This document shows positions 35,535 through 46,416 of a stretch of 64,000 bases of DNA, piece by piece. The notes under the pieces are model-generated. The model had not been told where the DNA came from. It saw only the letters and a program-made list of their open reading frames with translations, and did not search any database. Numbering within the stretch: the stretch's first letter is position 1; every line of letters starts with the position of its first letter. The DNA comes from Semisulcospira habei. Taxonomy: Eukaryota; Mollusca; Gastropoda; Semisulcospiridae. Made by a program: the position numbers and the translations under genes. The stretch covers positions 124,294,951 to 124,358,950 of the forward strand of contig BTPG01000002.1 of the NCBI GenBank assembly GCA_036245525.1. Direction: 5' to 3'.

Positions 35535-38500
35535 CCTCGCGCTGGGACCATATGGCGTTGAGGCGCGTCCCCTGGGTGGTGGATAGGGGGGTCCCTCGTG
35601 AGAGGGGTGCACCGAATGAAATAAAAGTGCCGTGAACCAACATGGTCTAAGGGAAGGTGACCCCGACAGAAAACCCCTGGTCCTCCTAGTAAGGGGGTTG
35701 GGCGTGGGGGTAGCTTCCCCACCCTGCAAAAAAAGAAAATAGCTACAAAAACGCCGACGAAAAGACTAACAGTAATTCCTTTCCTGGAGGAGGAAGGTTC
35801 TTCTACCAGAAGACTTATGACGTCCTGCAGCCTGTGGTGAAAGCCAGAAGTCTTCGGAAGCCACAGGACCGAGCCGCCTCTCTCTATCCAGGGATACAAC
35901 CATGGGCACATGGAACGTCAAGACCATGTACCAGAGCGGCAAGGCCGCCCAGATAGCAGCGGAAATGCAAAAGTACAACCTTTCCCTGCTAGGTATCAGT
36001 GAAGCCAGATGGACGCAGTCTGGCCAGAAAAGGCTGTTAAGTGGGGAGATGATTCTGTATTCAGGTCATGAAGAGGAGAATGCCCCCATACAGAAGGAGT
36101 AGCATTCATGCTGTCACCAGTGGCACAGAGAGCGCTGATGGGCTGGGAACCTCTTGGGCCAAGAATCATCACAGCAGCCTTTAGAACCAAGAAAAAGCTC
36201 AAGCTGAACGTCATCCAGTGTTATGCGCCCACTAATGACAGGGACGAGGAAGAGAAACAAGAGTTCTACGACCGACTCCAGAGTGCCTTGGACAAATGTG
36301 CGGAGCGAGACATCACCATCGTCATGGGCGATTTTAATGCCAAAACAGGGGAGGACAACACCGGATACAAAGAGGTGATGGGGAGACAGGGACTAGGCTC
36401 GGAGATGAGTGAGAACGGGGAGAGGTTTGTAGACTTTTGTGCTCTAAACTGACTTGTCATTGGAGGCAGCATCTTCCCACACAGAAGGATACACAAAGCA
36501 ACTTGGGTCTCACCTGACCATACAACAGAGAACCAAATAGACCATATCTGCATTAGCAAGAAATTTAGAAGATCCCTTCAAGATGTTCGAGTGAGGAGGG
36601 GAGCAGATGTCGCCTCCGACCACCATCTGCTTACCTTAAGAATGAAGCTCAAGCTAAAGAAAAGCCGCACAGAGACAACAAGAAGACAGCGCTATAATGT
36701 AGGCCTCCTGAGAGAAACTGGAGTTAGAGAAGAGTTCAAACTGATGCTGTCCAACCGGTTTCAAGCGCTACAGGAGCTAGTAAATGAAGAGGAGGCGGTC
36801 ACCACAGAGCAGCAGTGGAAGGCAGTTAGAGAGGCGCTGAAATCAACCTTCAAAGACACTGTAGGGTTCAGGAAACAACATCACAAGGACTGGCTGTCGG
36901 CACAGACCTTGAAGAAGATAGAAGTGAGGAAGCAGAAGAAAGCAGTTGTCAACAACAGTCGCACGAGAGCAGCCAAAGCAACGGCACAGGGGGAATACTC
37001 AGAAGCCAACCGCGAGGTGAAGAGGAGTATCAGGGCAGACAAGAAGGCCTACACAGACAGCCTGGCAGCAGAGGCAGAAAAGGCAGCAGGCAGCGGCAAT
37101 ACGAAACAGCTCTACGACATTACCAGAAGATTGTCAGGCAAGTATGGCCATACAGAAAGACCAGTAAAAGACAAAGAAGGCAAGCCTATTGCAGACAGAG
37201 CAGACCAACTCGACAGATGGGCCGAGTATTTTGAAGAGTTACTGAACAGATCTAGCCCACCCGACCCCCTAGACATCCAGCCGGCAGAGACCGACCTACC
37301 CATCAGCTGTGACAGACCCAGCCGGGAAGAGATCAGAAGAGCAGTGGCATTTTTGAAGAACGGCAAAGCAGCAGGGCCAGATGGCATCCCAGCGGAGTCT
37401 CTGAAAGCAGACCTAGAGACAACAGTGGAGATGCTGTACCCACTGTTTGGAAAGATCTGGGAAGAGGAGGTGATGCCGGCTGACTGGAAGGAGGGGTACC
37501 TAATCAAGCTTCCCAAGAAAGGCGACCTCGGCAAGTGTTCCAACTACAGAGGAATCACCTTGCTGTCAGTACCAGCAAAGGTCTTCAACAGGATCATCCT
37601 GGAGAGAATGAAGAGCTCCGTTGACCCCCAGCTGAGAGACCAGCAAGCAGGATTCAGGAAGAACCGATCATGTACAGACCAGATCGCCACTCTCCGCATC
37701 ATCGTGGAACAGTCTCTGGAGTGGAGCTCCCCGCTGTACGTCAACTTTGTGGATTATGAGAAAGCATTTGACAGTGTGGACCGAGAGACTCTGTGGAAAC
37801 TCCTACGACACTACGGTGTACCCACAAAGCTCGTCCGCCTGATCAAGAGCAGCTACGATGGCATGACATGTCGCGTGATCCACGAAGGGCAGTTCACCAG
37901 GGAGCTCCAGGTCAGAACTGGTGTCAGGCAGGGGTGTCTGCTGTCTCCGTTCCTCTTCCTACTGGCCATAGACTGGGTCATGAAGATGACCACAGAGCAC
38001 AGACGAAGTGGAATACAGTGGACACTGTGGACACAGCTTGACGACCTCGATTTTGCAGACGACTTGGCATTACTGTCCCACACTCATCAACAAATGCAAG
38101 ACAAGGCCACGAGGCTTGCTGACATCTCGTCCCAAGTGGGCCTCACCATTCACAAACAGAAAACAAAGACAATGAGGCTGAACGCAACCAGGGAGAAACC
38201 AGTCTTGCTTGCTGGCACCCCATTGGAGGAGGTGGAGTCCTTCACCTATCTTGGGAGCATCATAGACAAAAAAGGCGGCACTGATGCAGATGTCAGAGCA
38301 CGAATCGGTAAAGCCAGAGCAGCCTTTCTCCAGTTGAAAAAAGTGTGGAGTTCCAGAGAGCTGTCACAACACACCAAAGTCCGGATTTTCAACTCCAATG
38401 TAAAAGCAGTTCTCCTATATGGAGCAGAGAATTGGAGATTGACAAAAACCACAGTCAACAGAGTACAGACCTTCATGAACAGTTGCCTTAGAAGAATTTT

Positions 38501-38847
38501 GAAAATCCACTGGCCAGAGAAGATCAGCAACGTCAGACTCTGGGAGAGAACACAGCAGATAACAGCAGAGAATGAAATTGGGCGAAGAAGATGGGGATGG
38601 ATCGGTCACAGTCTGAGAAAGCCAGCTTCCAGTATCACTAGGCAGGCATTGTCATGGAACCCCCAGGGAAAGAGGAAAAGAGGTAAGCCGAGAAACTCCT
38701 GGCGTCGAGACCTCCAAGCAGACATCAAGAGACTGGGAACCACCTGGAGTAGAATCGAAGGAGAAGCACAGGACAGGAGTTGCTGGAGGTCTCTCGTCGA
38801 CGGCCTATACCCGGGTAGGGGTGACAGGCGTAAGTAAGTAAGTAAGT
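35535..38847 (+). mobile_element. Full-length RTE-like LINE (3.3 kb) with 11-bp target duplication
   Basis: Flanked by perfect duplications AAATCCTCATT (35524-35534 and 38848-38858). A GC-rich 5' UTR (35535-35901) precedes the ORF. The 3' end is a (TAAG)n tail at 38831-38847. It disrupts the hAT transposase exon between codons for ...NNED and LEKQ... RTE/Proto2-like organisation; the clade is tentative. Confidence 0.9.
35902..38837 (+). pseudogene. RTE-like ORF: AP endonuclease and reverse transcriptase (two lesions)
   Basis: Starts MGTWNVKTMYQSGKAAQIAA. Endonuclease blocks: GISEARWTQSG, QCYAPTNDRDEEE, VMGDFNAKTGEDNTGY and DVASDHHLLTLRM. RT blocks in the 748-codon frame from 36591: KNGKAAGPDGIPAESL, NYRGITLLSVPAKVFNRIIL, FVDYEKAFDSVDRETLW (catalytic Asp), RTGVRQGCLLSPFLFLLAID and LDFADDLALLSH near 38046-38080. 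The C-terminus has RRRWGWIGHSLRKP and GRGDRRK. Lesions: one missing base near 36088 and a TGA at 36450-36452. Everything downstream is open, so it is young or recently active. No RNase H is present, as in RTE elements. Confidence 0.9.
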
Positions 38848-39097
38848 AAATCCTCATTATTCTTGATATGTTGTGGTCCTTTCACGTGACGTGTGATGTC
38901 GTTGATACCACCGGCGGAGATGCCAAACTGGTTGTCACAAATCGTACACTTCACTTTTGAGTCAGTGCTGCCGCGAATAATAAAAGCATACTTTTCCGTA
39001 TACGAGGAAAGATATGTCTGCTTCTTGCGCGGTTTCTTCAAAGATTCAAGTTCACAATCACTTTGCTTTCGTTTGGACGCCATTTTTACAAGTTTAA

Positions 39098-40078
39098 CCT
39101 TTTAACTACCAACTTATTTTTCTACAAATTGCCCTGTGTCCCTAACTTTTTTTCATTCAAACCAAGTAAAAAAGGGGTACATAATTCAAACTGTAAGTAT
39201 GATGTTAATTCTGCTTCAAAATGTACCAAATTTTGACATGATGTTGTAAAATACTTACAGTATATCATAGTTTTGTCATTTTAAGTGCCACAGTCTTTGT
39301 TTACCTGTCATTATCTCAGTAAAAGGCGCTAAACCATACCTCTGTCAGAAATTCAATCCAGAAAACAACAAAACTGGTTAGAAACATACCAGTGGCAATC
39401 AGGAAGTCACCACAGGAACCACTCTACTCATTCCATGATACTGATCATGTACATATATCTCATGACAGGTGACACACAAGTCAGGTATGTTTCAGAACTG
39501 TATTCAGTTTTAACGATTTGACGTAATTCCATCTGAAGAAAATATGAGAAAAATATTTTTGAATGTCAAAGAAACTCAACATAGGTCTAAATCGTCACGT
39601 GGCCAGTACTACACAGGTCAGAGTCATCTTCCGCTTTACACAGGTATGTACAGGTAGCTCTTCGTCATGATCGTTGATATCAGACTCAAAATTAGTAAGA
39701 TCTTCAATGTGCACTGAACTGAAGCTGAAGTCCGATTCAGAGTCATCTTCTCTGACAGGATTTGAACAAATATCCAGTAATGCTGTAAATTCAGGGTCAC
39801 ATTCACTCTCCATGCTCAAGTAACGTTGTAAGCGAAACAGTCTCGAAAAACACCGAACTTTTGATTCAAAACAAACTCGAAAGGCATCCCACAAGTAGCG
39901 GAAACGGAAGTAGGCATATCCCACAATGCATTGATTCTGTTAAAAGTTGGAATGGGTGCGAAATGAACCGGAATTGAGTGGAAACTGAAAGTAGGTATGT
40001 ACGGGCGGAACGGGGCGGTATGGTCGTACATGGAGTGGTATGTCACGGGCGGAACTGGGCGGTATGGTAGTTAAAAGG
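39098..40078 (-). mobile_element. piggyBac-like element (981 bp), TTAA-flanked
   Basis: Inverted termini CCTTTTAACTACC (39098) and GGTAGTTAAAAGG (ends 40078) lie between TTAA duplications (39094-39097, 40079-40082). It sits about 10 bp upstream of the hAT transposase ATG. A minus-strand frame from near 39813 reads SMESECDPEFTALLDICSNP then an Asp/Glu/Ser-rich stretch, ending at 39595. This resembles the acidic N-terminus common in piggyBac transposases, so the element may be an internally deleted derivative. No DDD catalytic core. Confidence 0.8.
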
Positions 40079-40497
40079 TTAAGTAAACACCGATCTTCAC
40101 TGTGACTGCGCAAAAACTAGTTCGGTAAACTTCAACACCACGGGTGTCGCACACGATGCATAAATGCGTCATGCGTCATGAAGCGCGACCAATCAGAAAG
40201 CTTTGTTCCTATTTTCTAGTGTCAAAACGCGCAATTGGCCAATCATAGTGCTGGCTGCGTGGACATATGGCTGCGTAGCTGCGTCGTGTGCGATGGCTAT
40301 ACGACCTGTCGGAAACCTGTCACGGCCAACCACAGGCCAACAAGTTTGTTTGGTGGTTTTTTTTTTTGTTTTTTTCTTCTTTTTTTGTGTTTCCGTAACG
40401 TAAAACAAGTCTCCGTATTTTCCTTAGTGCTAGCTCGATTTTTAAAATTTCCGTAAAGAATACAGAAATTCCGTATGGATAGGCATGCCTGCCATTG

Positions 40498-41104
40498 CGA
40501 TGAGTCGACTAAATTAGTATGCATATGAAGGTCTTATCGTCAGCTACCTTTGTGCCAGAAAAAGTTTGCAAAAAGTGTCGATAATAACTACCATTATATG
40601 CAAAAATTGGCATTTTACACACATTTGCCAACCTCTTGTGACCCTTTACTTTTCCGAGGGATCATCCAAATATGCATAGATAGGTCTTACCATTAGGTAT
40701 CTTTGTACCAAGTTTGGGTTTGAAGTTTAAAATAGTATCTGAGAACAAACATCTTTTGTCCAAAAAAAATTGCTATTTTTGACCCATTTCCTGATCTCGT
40801 GACCCTTGACCTCTCCGAGGGGTCAACCAAATTACAAATGTAGTATGCATAGAAAGGTCTTACCATCAGGTACCTTTGTACTAAGTGTGGGTTTGAAGTT
40901 GTGAATAGTATTTGAAAAAAACATTGCATTTTGTCAAAATATGGCTATTTTGGACCTATTTCCTGATCCCCTGTGGCCTTAGTCTCGCAGAAAATGCCAA
41001 TGTTAAAGTTTACCACGGACGATGGTGGACCGACAAGAGACAGCGGACAGATGACCACTGGCCCAGAACATAGACTCAACTCTTGCTTCGCATGTGTGCC
41101 AAAT
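40498..41104 (-). repeat. Repeat R (copy 5), right part, inverted
   Basis: Continues the repeat from 25272-25425 after the hAT element. Contains TGACCCTTGACCT (40800-40812), the reverse of the AGGTCAAGGGTCA motif, and ends near CTTCGCATGTGTGCCAAA. Confidence 0.8.
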
Positions 41105-41357
41105 TTCTGTCCCAGGCATCCTACAGTTGGTCGCGTACTTGAAACACAGCTGGGATAAGTTTGGGTCTTTTCTCAAGATTTGTTCATCCCAGGAACAGAA
41201 GGCCTTCCATTTTGTTCGTCCCTCTCAAAAATTGTCCATTGAAATATGGAAATATTCCGTTAACAGAAAGCTAGAGTAACCAGCAACAATTTTAAAAAAC
41301 TTTAAAACGGCCGCGATACTGCCCGTCATATCGCTATATGGAAACACACAAAGTGAT

Positions 41358-42120
41358 TGAAAAGAAAAGGGGAGACTGCCAGTGCTAATATTTTAGGAAG
41401 GTTACAAAGTAAAGTAGATTATAGCACTGTCAGGGGAGAGAAATGTGCATGATCGACCAGTGATCATAGATCTACTGTGGCCAAAGCACAAAAAAAAAAG
41501 ATAGGAAAGAGAGGGGGCGCTAAAAAAGTGACTGAAAGCAATGCATATGGAAGCCCCCCCGAAGGGGGGCGTATCACATATCCCACTGTTCCAGCCACTC
41601 AGTGCATGGAAATTTAAATCTAGGTCCCCCCGAGGGGGGTCCAGATATTTAGCCGGTGTGGACAGCTGTTTCGGTCTTGGCGACCTCCTCAGCACACCAT
41701 CGGCGATACTGGAGGAGGCAGGAATTTCTGCCTACCTGCAAAGACAACCACATTTTACTGTGGTGTCTGCAAGGGCATACATTCCATGCCACCACCTAGA
41801 GCCAAATTTCCATGCACCCTAAAAGAGAACCTACCAAAAGGGGGGAAGGGGTTGCAGTCGATATTGTAGTAGTAAATGAAAAGAAAAGGGGAGACTGCCA
41901 GTGCTAATATTTTAGGAAGGTTACAAAGTAAAGTAGATTATAGCACTGTCAGGGGAGAGAAATGTGCATGATCGACCAGTGATCATAGATCTACTGTGGC
42001 CAAAGCACAAAAAAAAAAGATAGGAAAGAGAGGGGTGCTTTGGCCACAGTAGATCTATGATCACTGGTCGATCATGCACATTTCTCTCCCCTGACAGTGC
42101 TATAATCTACTTTACTTTGT
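41358..42120. mobile_element. Short Penelope-like element (direct plus inverted repeats, 13-bp target duplication)
   Basis: A block of about 158 bp at 41358-41515 recurs directly at 41877-42034, and part of it recurs inverted at 42035-42120. ACACAAAGTGATT flanks the whole on both sides (41345-41357 and 42121-42133). Direct long terminal-type repeats with an inverted terminal fragment are characteristic of Penelope-like elements. The 360-bp centre has two CCCCGA-G hairpins and no RT, so it would be non-autonomous. I found no hammerhead core. Confidence 0.5.
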
Positions 42121-42133
42121 ACACAAAGTGATT

Positions 42134-43160
42134 TTCTGCCTGCTGCTCAGCTACTTTGTTGCTGTGTCACCCAGTGCACTATTGTCACGCAGCTATAGGG
42201 AAACACGCCCATATAATATACATAGGACTTTTTTTTTTGCACATTTCAAAACTTGTGCAGCTGCTGCCTGGATATCTAACTTTCATTTTACATTGGCTCA
42301 TAATTCTTTTCAGATATGTAGGCACCGATGTTATTGGCCCCTATGTGCGCACATCCACTGGTACTGTTCATAGCGCTGGTGGATGCACTGACAGTTACGA
42401 TTTTAAGACCCAAATAACGTGTGTCGCAGTGTGCTGTGTATGTGTGTGGGTTGGTTAATGCACTTTTGTCAGTATGCAAGCAGTATACTGTGTGTGCCAT
42501 GGCCTGTGATTCTGTTCCCTGTTGCTGGAGCAATGGGGACTGGGATCTCAGGCCCTAACACATCTCAGTACCTATTACAGCATTCACTTCTGTGTGTTAT
42601 GCGCATGTATGCACGCTTGTGTGGGTAACTGCGGCTATTGACTTATATGTTACATGTTGTGTACCACTGTGATACGCATGTAATATTTACTCTTCCTAGT
42701 CCGTTTCATTATGTAAAATATGAAAAAAGTAAGTTAGTGCGCCTTCTGAAGATCAACAGAAGTCAGCCCTGAAAATGGCGAGTAATTTACTCACCATGGT
42801 GAGTGATTTTTTTTAAATTTTGAGAGTAAAAAAAAAAAATCCACTCGCCAAATGCGAGTGCGCTCGTGCATTTTCCAATCCATACTTTTTCAGTCCTAAA
42901 TCCGAAAGTGCCAGAACATTCAACCTTTACTTCTTGTAATACTAAGCAAGCAATAGAGACAAGTTCTACAACAACATTTTTGGCGAGTGCGTTAAAACAT
43001 TTTTAAAAATTTGACAATTCAGACCTGCCAACCCCTACACAGCTATGGTAGTAGAATTTTGGACAAGTGGTAGGAGTTTTGGAGATGTCAAGCGTAGTTT
43101 AGCACATAAGTTACTGTTCGCTCAACGCTGAACGCCACTTGATGCATGGAAATTTCTCAA
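42134..43160. other. Non-coding spacer
   Basis: No supported exon or transposon terminus. A block of about 45 bp at 42879-42925 (TACTTTTTCAGTCCTAAATC) recurs at 44285-44325, indicating an unclassified dispersed repeat. Confidence 0.5.
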
Positions 43161-43164
43161 TAGA

Positions 43165-43440
43165 ACACAACTTTATTGACTGTTAGAGTCAAAGCACGAC
43201 AGAAATTTGCCTTATGCAGAGCGATCAGAGCTTTGGCTGACTGGTACAAACTTTCTTCTTTTCAGGCGGTGCACTTTTCGATTCGGGTTCCTTTCTCTTC
43301 GGCATGGTTCAGACAGTTGTTTATCTGACGCACTTTGTGAATGAAATGACGCACGCTGGGAAAACCGGAAGTTCGCTCCGCTTGTTCTTGTAGGGTCCCA
43401 ACTAACGCCAACATCCCAACATCGGAATCGGTGATAGAGT
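43165..43440 (-). mobile_element. Short derivative sharing the 3' UTR of the Rex1/CR1-like LINE
   Basis: The minus-strand 3' part (43165-43212) matches the 3' UTR of the LINE at 17098-17150 (GACAGAAATTTGCC, reversed). Upstream, a small frame starting MPKRKEPESKSAPPEKKK and ending VCTSQPKL is basic and NLS-like. This could be the 5' end of an ORF1 joined to a 3' UTR by internal deletion, or an unrelated fusion. Confidence 0.35.
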
Positions 43441-43823
43441 ACACATGAAATCCCCGCGTCAGACGACGTAGTACTCATACTTTTGTGCACTTTGAGTGTA
43501 AGACTTTTGTGACATTTTGAAGACGTGAAATGGAGCAACTCTGGGTCCCAACCTTGGACACAACGAATGTATGGAGCGGAAGTAATTGTCATATATATGT
43601 ATATATTATATGTAATATAACTTAATATTATGCATAGATACAGATATGCATAACTGTGCAAAAAGATACTATTGTTTGCATTTTACTAACAGCCAGTCCT
43701 CATTAAAATGTCAGAGTTTCGCACATGAACTTAGCCTGACAATTCCTAAACACAGTGTGTAAACATGGGACCCTGTCACAAGTGTAGAGAGAAAGAGTGA
43801 CGGACTTTATTTCTCAGTCAAGG

Positions 43824-43940
43824 ATGGAAACAATATGCGCACAGGCAGGTTCGGTATCCGAAGTTAGGTACTAACAAGACAATGCTAAAGGATGGAAACA
43901 ATAGGCGCACAGGCAGGTTCAGCATCCGAAGTTAAAATGC
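43824..43940. repeat. Tandem duplication (about 66 bp, 2 copies)
   Basis: GGATGGAAACAATA followed by GCGCACAGGCAGGTTC occurs twice, at about 43824-43866 and 43890-43936, with minor differences. Confidence 0.8.
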
Positions 43941-46255
43941 TACATTTGTCCTAAGTTGGGCTTCGGCTCAACGTCCATTCGTGCAAACAGTGAAGGGAAT
44001 TCTTATTTGGACCGCCTATTATAGACGCCATGATGTCTGTATACATCATATCCATTCTTTGTTGGGCTTGGGACCCAACAGTTCTCACTGGCCCCAAACC
44101 GCATGCTCTTACCAACTACAAACCAAAACAACACCAAAAAAGTTTTTGGTATATTTTATTCTTCAGCGTAGAATTTCATTAATGATCATAGTAGCGTAGT
44201 ATTGGGAACGTTGGCGTAGGAAAATACAGCGAAATTGTAGTGATTAGCAGATCTGGGCTATTGATACATGCGTTTTCCGATCCGTACTTTTTCAGTCCTC
44301 AATCCGAAAGTACTCTAACATTGGGCGTCAAACACTTGTGGTACATAATATTGTTGCATTGGGCTATTTTCAGTAGTAAAATTTTCAGTTTGGCTAGTAA
44401 CATTTTCAGTTTGCTGTCACAAAACAACCTGTTTGGTCTTCTCGCCTGGTTACGTTCTGTCCTTTCATGTCTAGGCGTGCAAGTCCTTTGTCGTACGCTC
44501 CTGAGTCGTCCCGTTTCTCGTACCGTGGACGTCCTCGTAACTCGCTCTGTGGCGCAGTCCTTGCTGACCCGGGTGTCTCGGCACCTGTCGCTCACTCCCC
44601 GAGTGAAGAGATGGAGATGACCTCACAATAGGTCCCTCGGCGGTAGCCTCTGGTGACTGATGTCTCGGCGTCCGTCGCTCTGCTCCCGACAAGCACTCTG
44701 AATAATAAAGTCCTAAATCATAACACTTGCTAAACACACCCATATTGAATGAAATGAGATACATTACGTAACCTGGCTGATACACACAACCCTCGCACGT
44801 TCATTCACAACACGCACGTGCTTCATAACCCGAACTACCTCCGTAACACCCCATAACTCTATCACTACCTTGAAATAGACTATAACCTGACACTCTCGCC
44901 ATACAATATCCCATACACTGGAAAAGACTATACTTAACCACGTACTACCTTCATAATGACTTAGGCATACAAACCTCACATTCCTTAGTTATCCATCTCA
45001 GTAAATAACCACTAGGCAAAACACCGGTTACCTCAACAAATTCCAAACCCTCATAACTGAACCAAACCAGACAACGCTATACAACCGAATTACCTCTCAC
45101 TAATGCATACTAACTTTAACTCAGTAATCATCAATAATACATATAAAACACATACCTGAATTCTAGGTTTCAGTCTTGGAATACGGCTAGTGTATCTGAC
45201 ATACATCCATTCTTACTGACAGTCTAGCCCGTACTTACGTTCCAACAGCTCTGTTCGTCTGAACTCACGCTAAAACCCCCGCACCAAACGTTTCCCTACG
45301 ATTTCACGTGGGCCTCACAGAATATCTGTTACAAAACAAACTGCTAACAAAACTGTACCGTACTAAACTCTCTGTGTGAACCCTATGCATGAGCATAGAG
45401 TTTCATTACACTGCTTTTAATGCAAAGTATATTGAAAAGTCAACTTCATGGCATGAAGTATATTATATACACTTCTGTACAGATCAGGCAAATTTTTCAT
45501 TTGTACCTCTTTTCCAATTTTTAGTACTTATCATCAGCATAAATTTTGCTAAACTTTTGTGACCCTGACCTTTTAAAGACAACTTTAAAAAGTAAGCATA
45601 CATTTTTTGCACAATCATCATTAAAATTGGTGGTAAAATTTAAAGCAGTCAAAATTGCAGTGTTTGTCTATCATGATACTTGTAAATCCTGGGTGTATTA
45701 CATGACCCAAGAAGCCATGCTAAGTTTGAACTTTACCACAGATTAAACATGCAAAATACATTGTTTTCATTCCTATGTCACTCAACCCAACACTGTAGCA
45801 CAAACCGTAACATGTGACCTCCTAACAAAAAAACATGTAATGACTAATGATAGACTTCTTGTTGCTCTTCTGTGATGCATCTTACCAGTTTTCTTCAATA
45901 TAAGAGCATCAAAATGTTCCAAAGTGCAAAGGTACTTAGTGTTGTTCAAAACAACTGGCACACTACTGGAGTTGTTTGTGGCACACATTTGCAATAATAC
46001 AGTGCATAATATAAATGACTAAAAGAATTTTGGCAAAATAGAAAGCACATCAGCATCCTATGCGACTATTATTGAAGAATTCTAAAGTCTTTTGAGGGAA
46101 ATAGTCACTCACCTCTTTCATTGCATTACTCTACAATTTGTAGACAATGCTGCTGCTCATGCAGACGGCAACCTCATGAAAGAACTTACATTGTGGGTCA
46201 GAAGATTTCAACTTGATTCTTTTATGAAAATAGTGGAGGAATGAAAACAAGTATG
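43941..46255. other. Non-coding region, nothing firmly recognised
   Basis: TGTCACAAAACAACCTG near 44416 and TGTTACAAAACAAACTG near 45336 are similar and could bound a decayed LTR-type unit. There is no matching target duplication and no coding support. ORFs in this stretch lack family features. Confidence 0.3.
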
Positions 46256-46416
46256 TTATTGGTAGCAGGGGTTTGCTGTATGAAACCTTATAGGCCTTAC
46301 GGAGGTCAAAGTAACCACTGTACCCCTCAGGCCTTCAGCCTTCAGGATACAATTGGTTACTCTGATCTCCCTCAGGCCTAAAAGGGTTCATGTAGCAAAC
46401 CCCTGCTAACAATAAC
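46256..46416. mobile_element. Hairpin MITE (arms about 62 bp)
   Basis: GTTATTGGTAGCAGGGGTTT at the left and its inverted counterpart ending AACCCCTGCTAACAATAAC at the right. The arms run inward through TAGGCCTTA and AGTAACCA. Unclassified non-autonomous DNA element; the CAGGGG core would suit hAT, but this is not established. Confidence 0.65.

Larger units (their letters stand above)
26182..39083 (-). pseudogene. hAT transposase gene with BED finger, 3 exons, broken
   Basis: Exon 1 is 38848-39083 plus 35080-35534, split by a LINE. It starts MASKRKQSDCELESLK, then a BED-type finger (CTICDNQFG...RHVKGPQH), then MFPDSKIAKEF and TFSFAERMRLQPF..STDESND. Exon 2 (34600-34800; acceptor TTTTCAG, donor GTACGA) encodes NCLALGSDNANVMVGKEAGV and SGCVCHLIHIAAEK. 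Exon 3 (26182-27339) encodes LLIDIFYYLDKSS, TTRWLSIGKCLPR and the C-terminal hAT dimerisation region LPNLMLSILTIPHSSAHCER. The family is the ZMYM-like hAT group. Lesions: an extra base near 35182, an in-frame TAG at 26963-26965, and a frameshift in a run of A near 26340 before the last ~55 codons. Intron 2 holds the 6.8-kb LINE. Confidence 0.85.
25432..40491 (-). mobile_element. hAT-type DNA transposon, 15 kb, swollen by nested insertions
   Basis: Inverted termini CAGGCATGCCTACCC (25432-25446) and its complement ending AGGCATGCCTG (40481-40491) are flanked by a perfect 6-bp duplication CCATTG (25426-25431 and 40492-40497). Inside is a minus-strand, multi-exon hAT transposase pseudogene (26182-39083). 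The right end has several TCCGTA motifs and the left end several TTTCAGTA motifs, as expected for subterminal transposase-binding repeats. Subtracting a SINE, an I/Nimb LINE, an RTE-like LINE and a piggyBac-like element leaves about 3.5 kb, a normal hAT length. Repeat R continues on both outer sides. Conventional hAT duplications are 8 bp; the 6-bp size points to a subgroup and is seen again at 18917. Confidence 0.85.

Noticed and set aside
42288..42628. Overlapping 80-100-codon ORFs on both strands
   Set aside because: No family features, Cys/Val-rich readings, no splice or start context.
44240..45350. Solo LTR between TGTCACA (44416) and TGTTACA (45336)
   Set aside because: No target duplication; the ends are direct rather than inverted matches; no promoter order visible.
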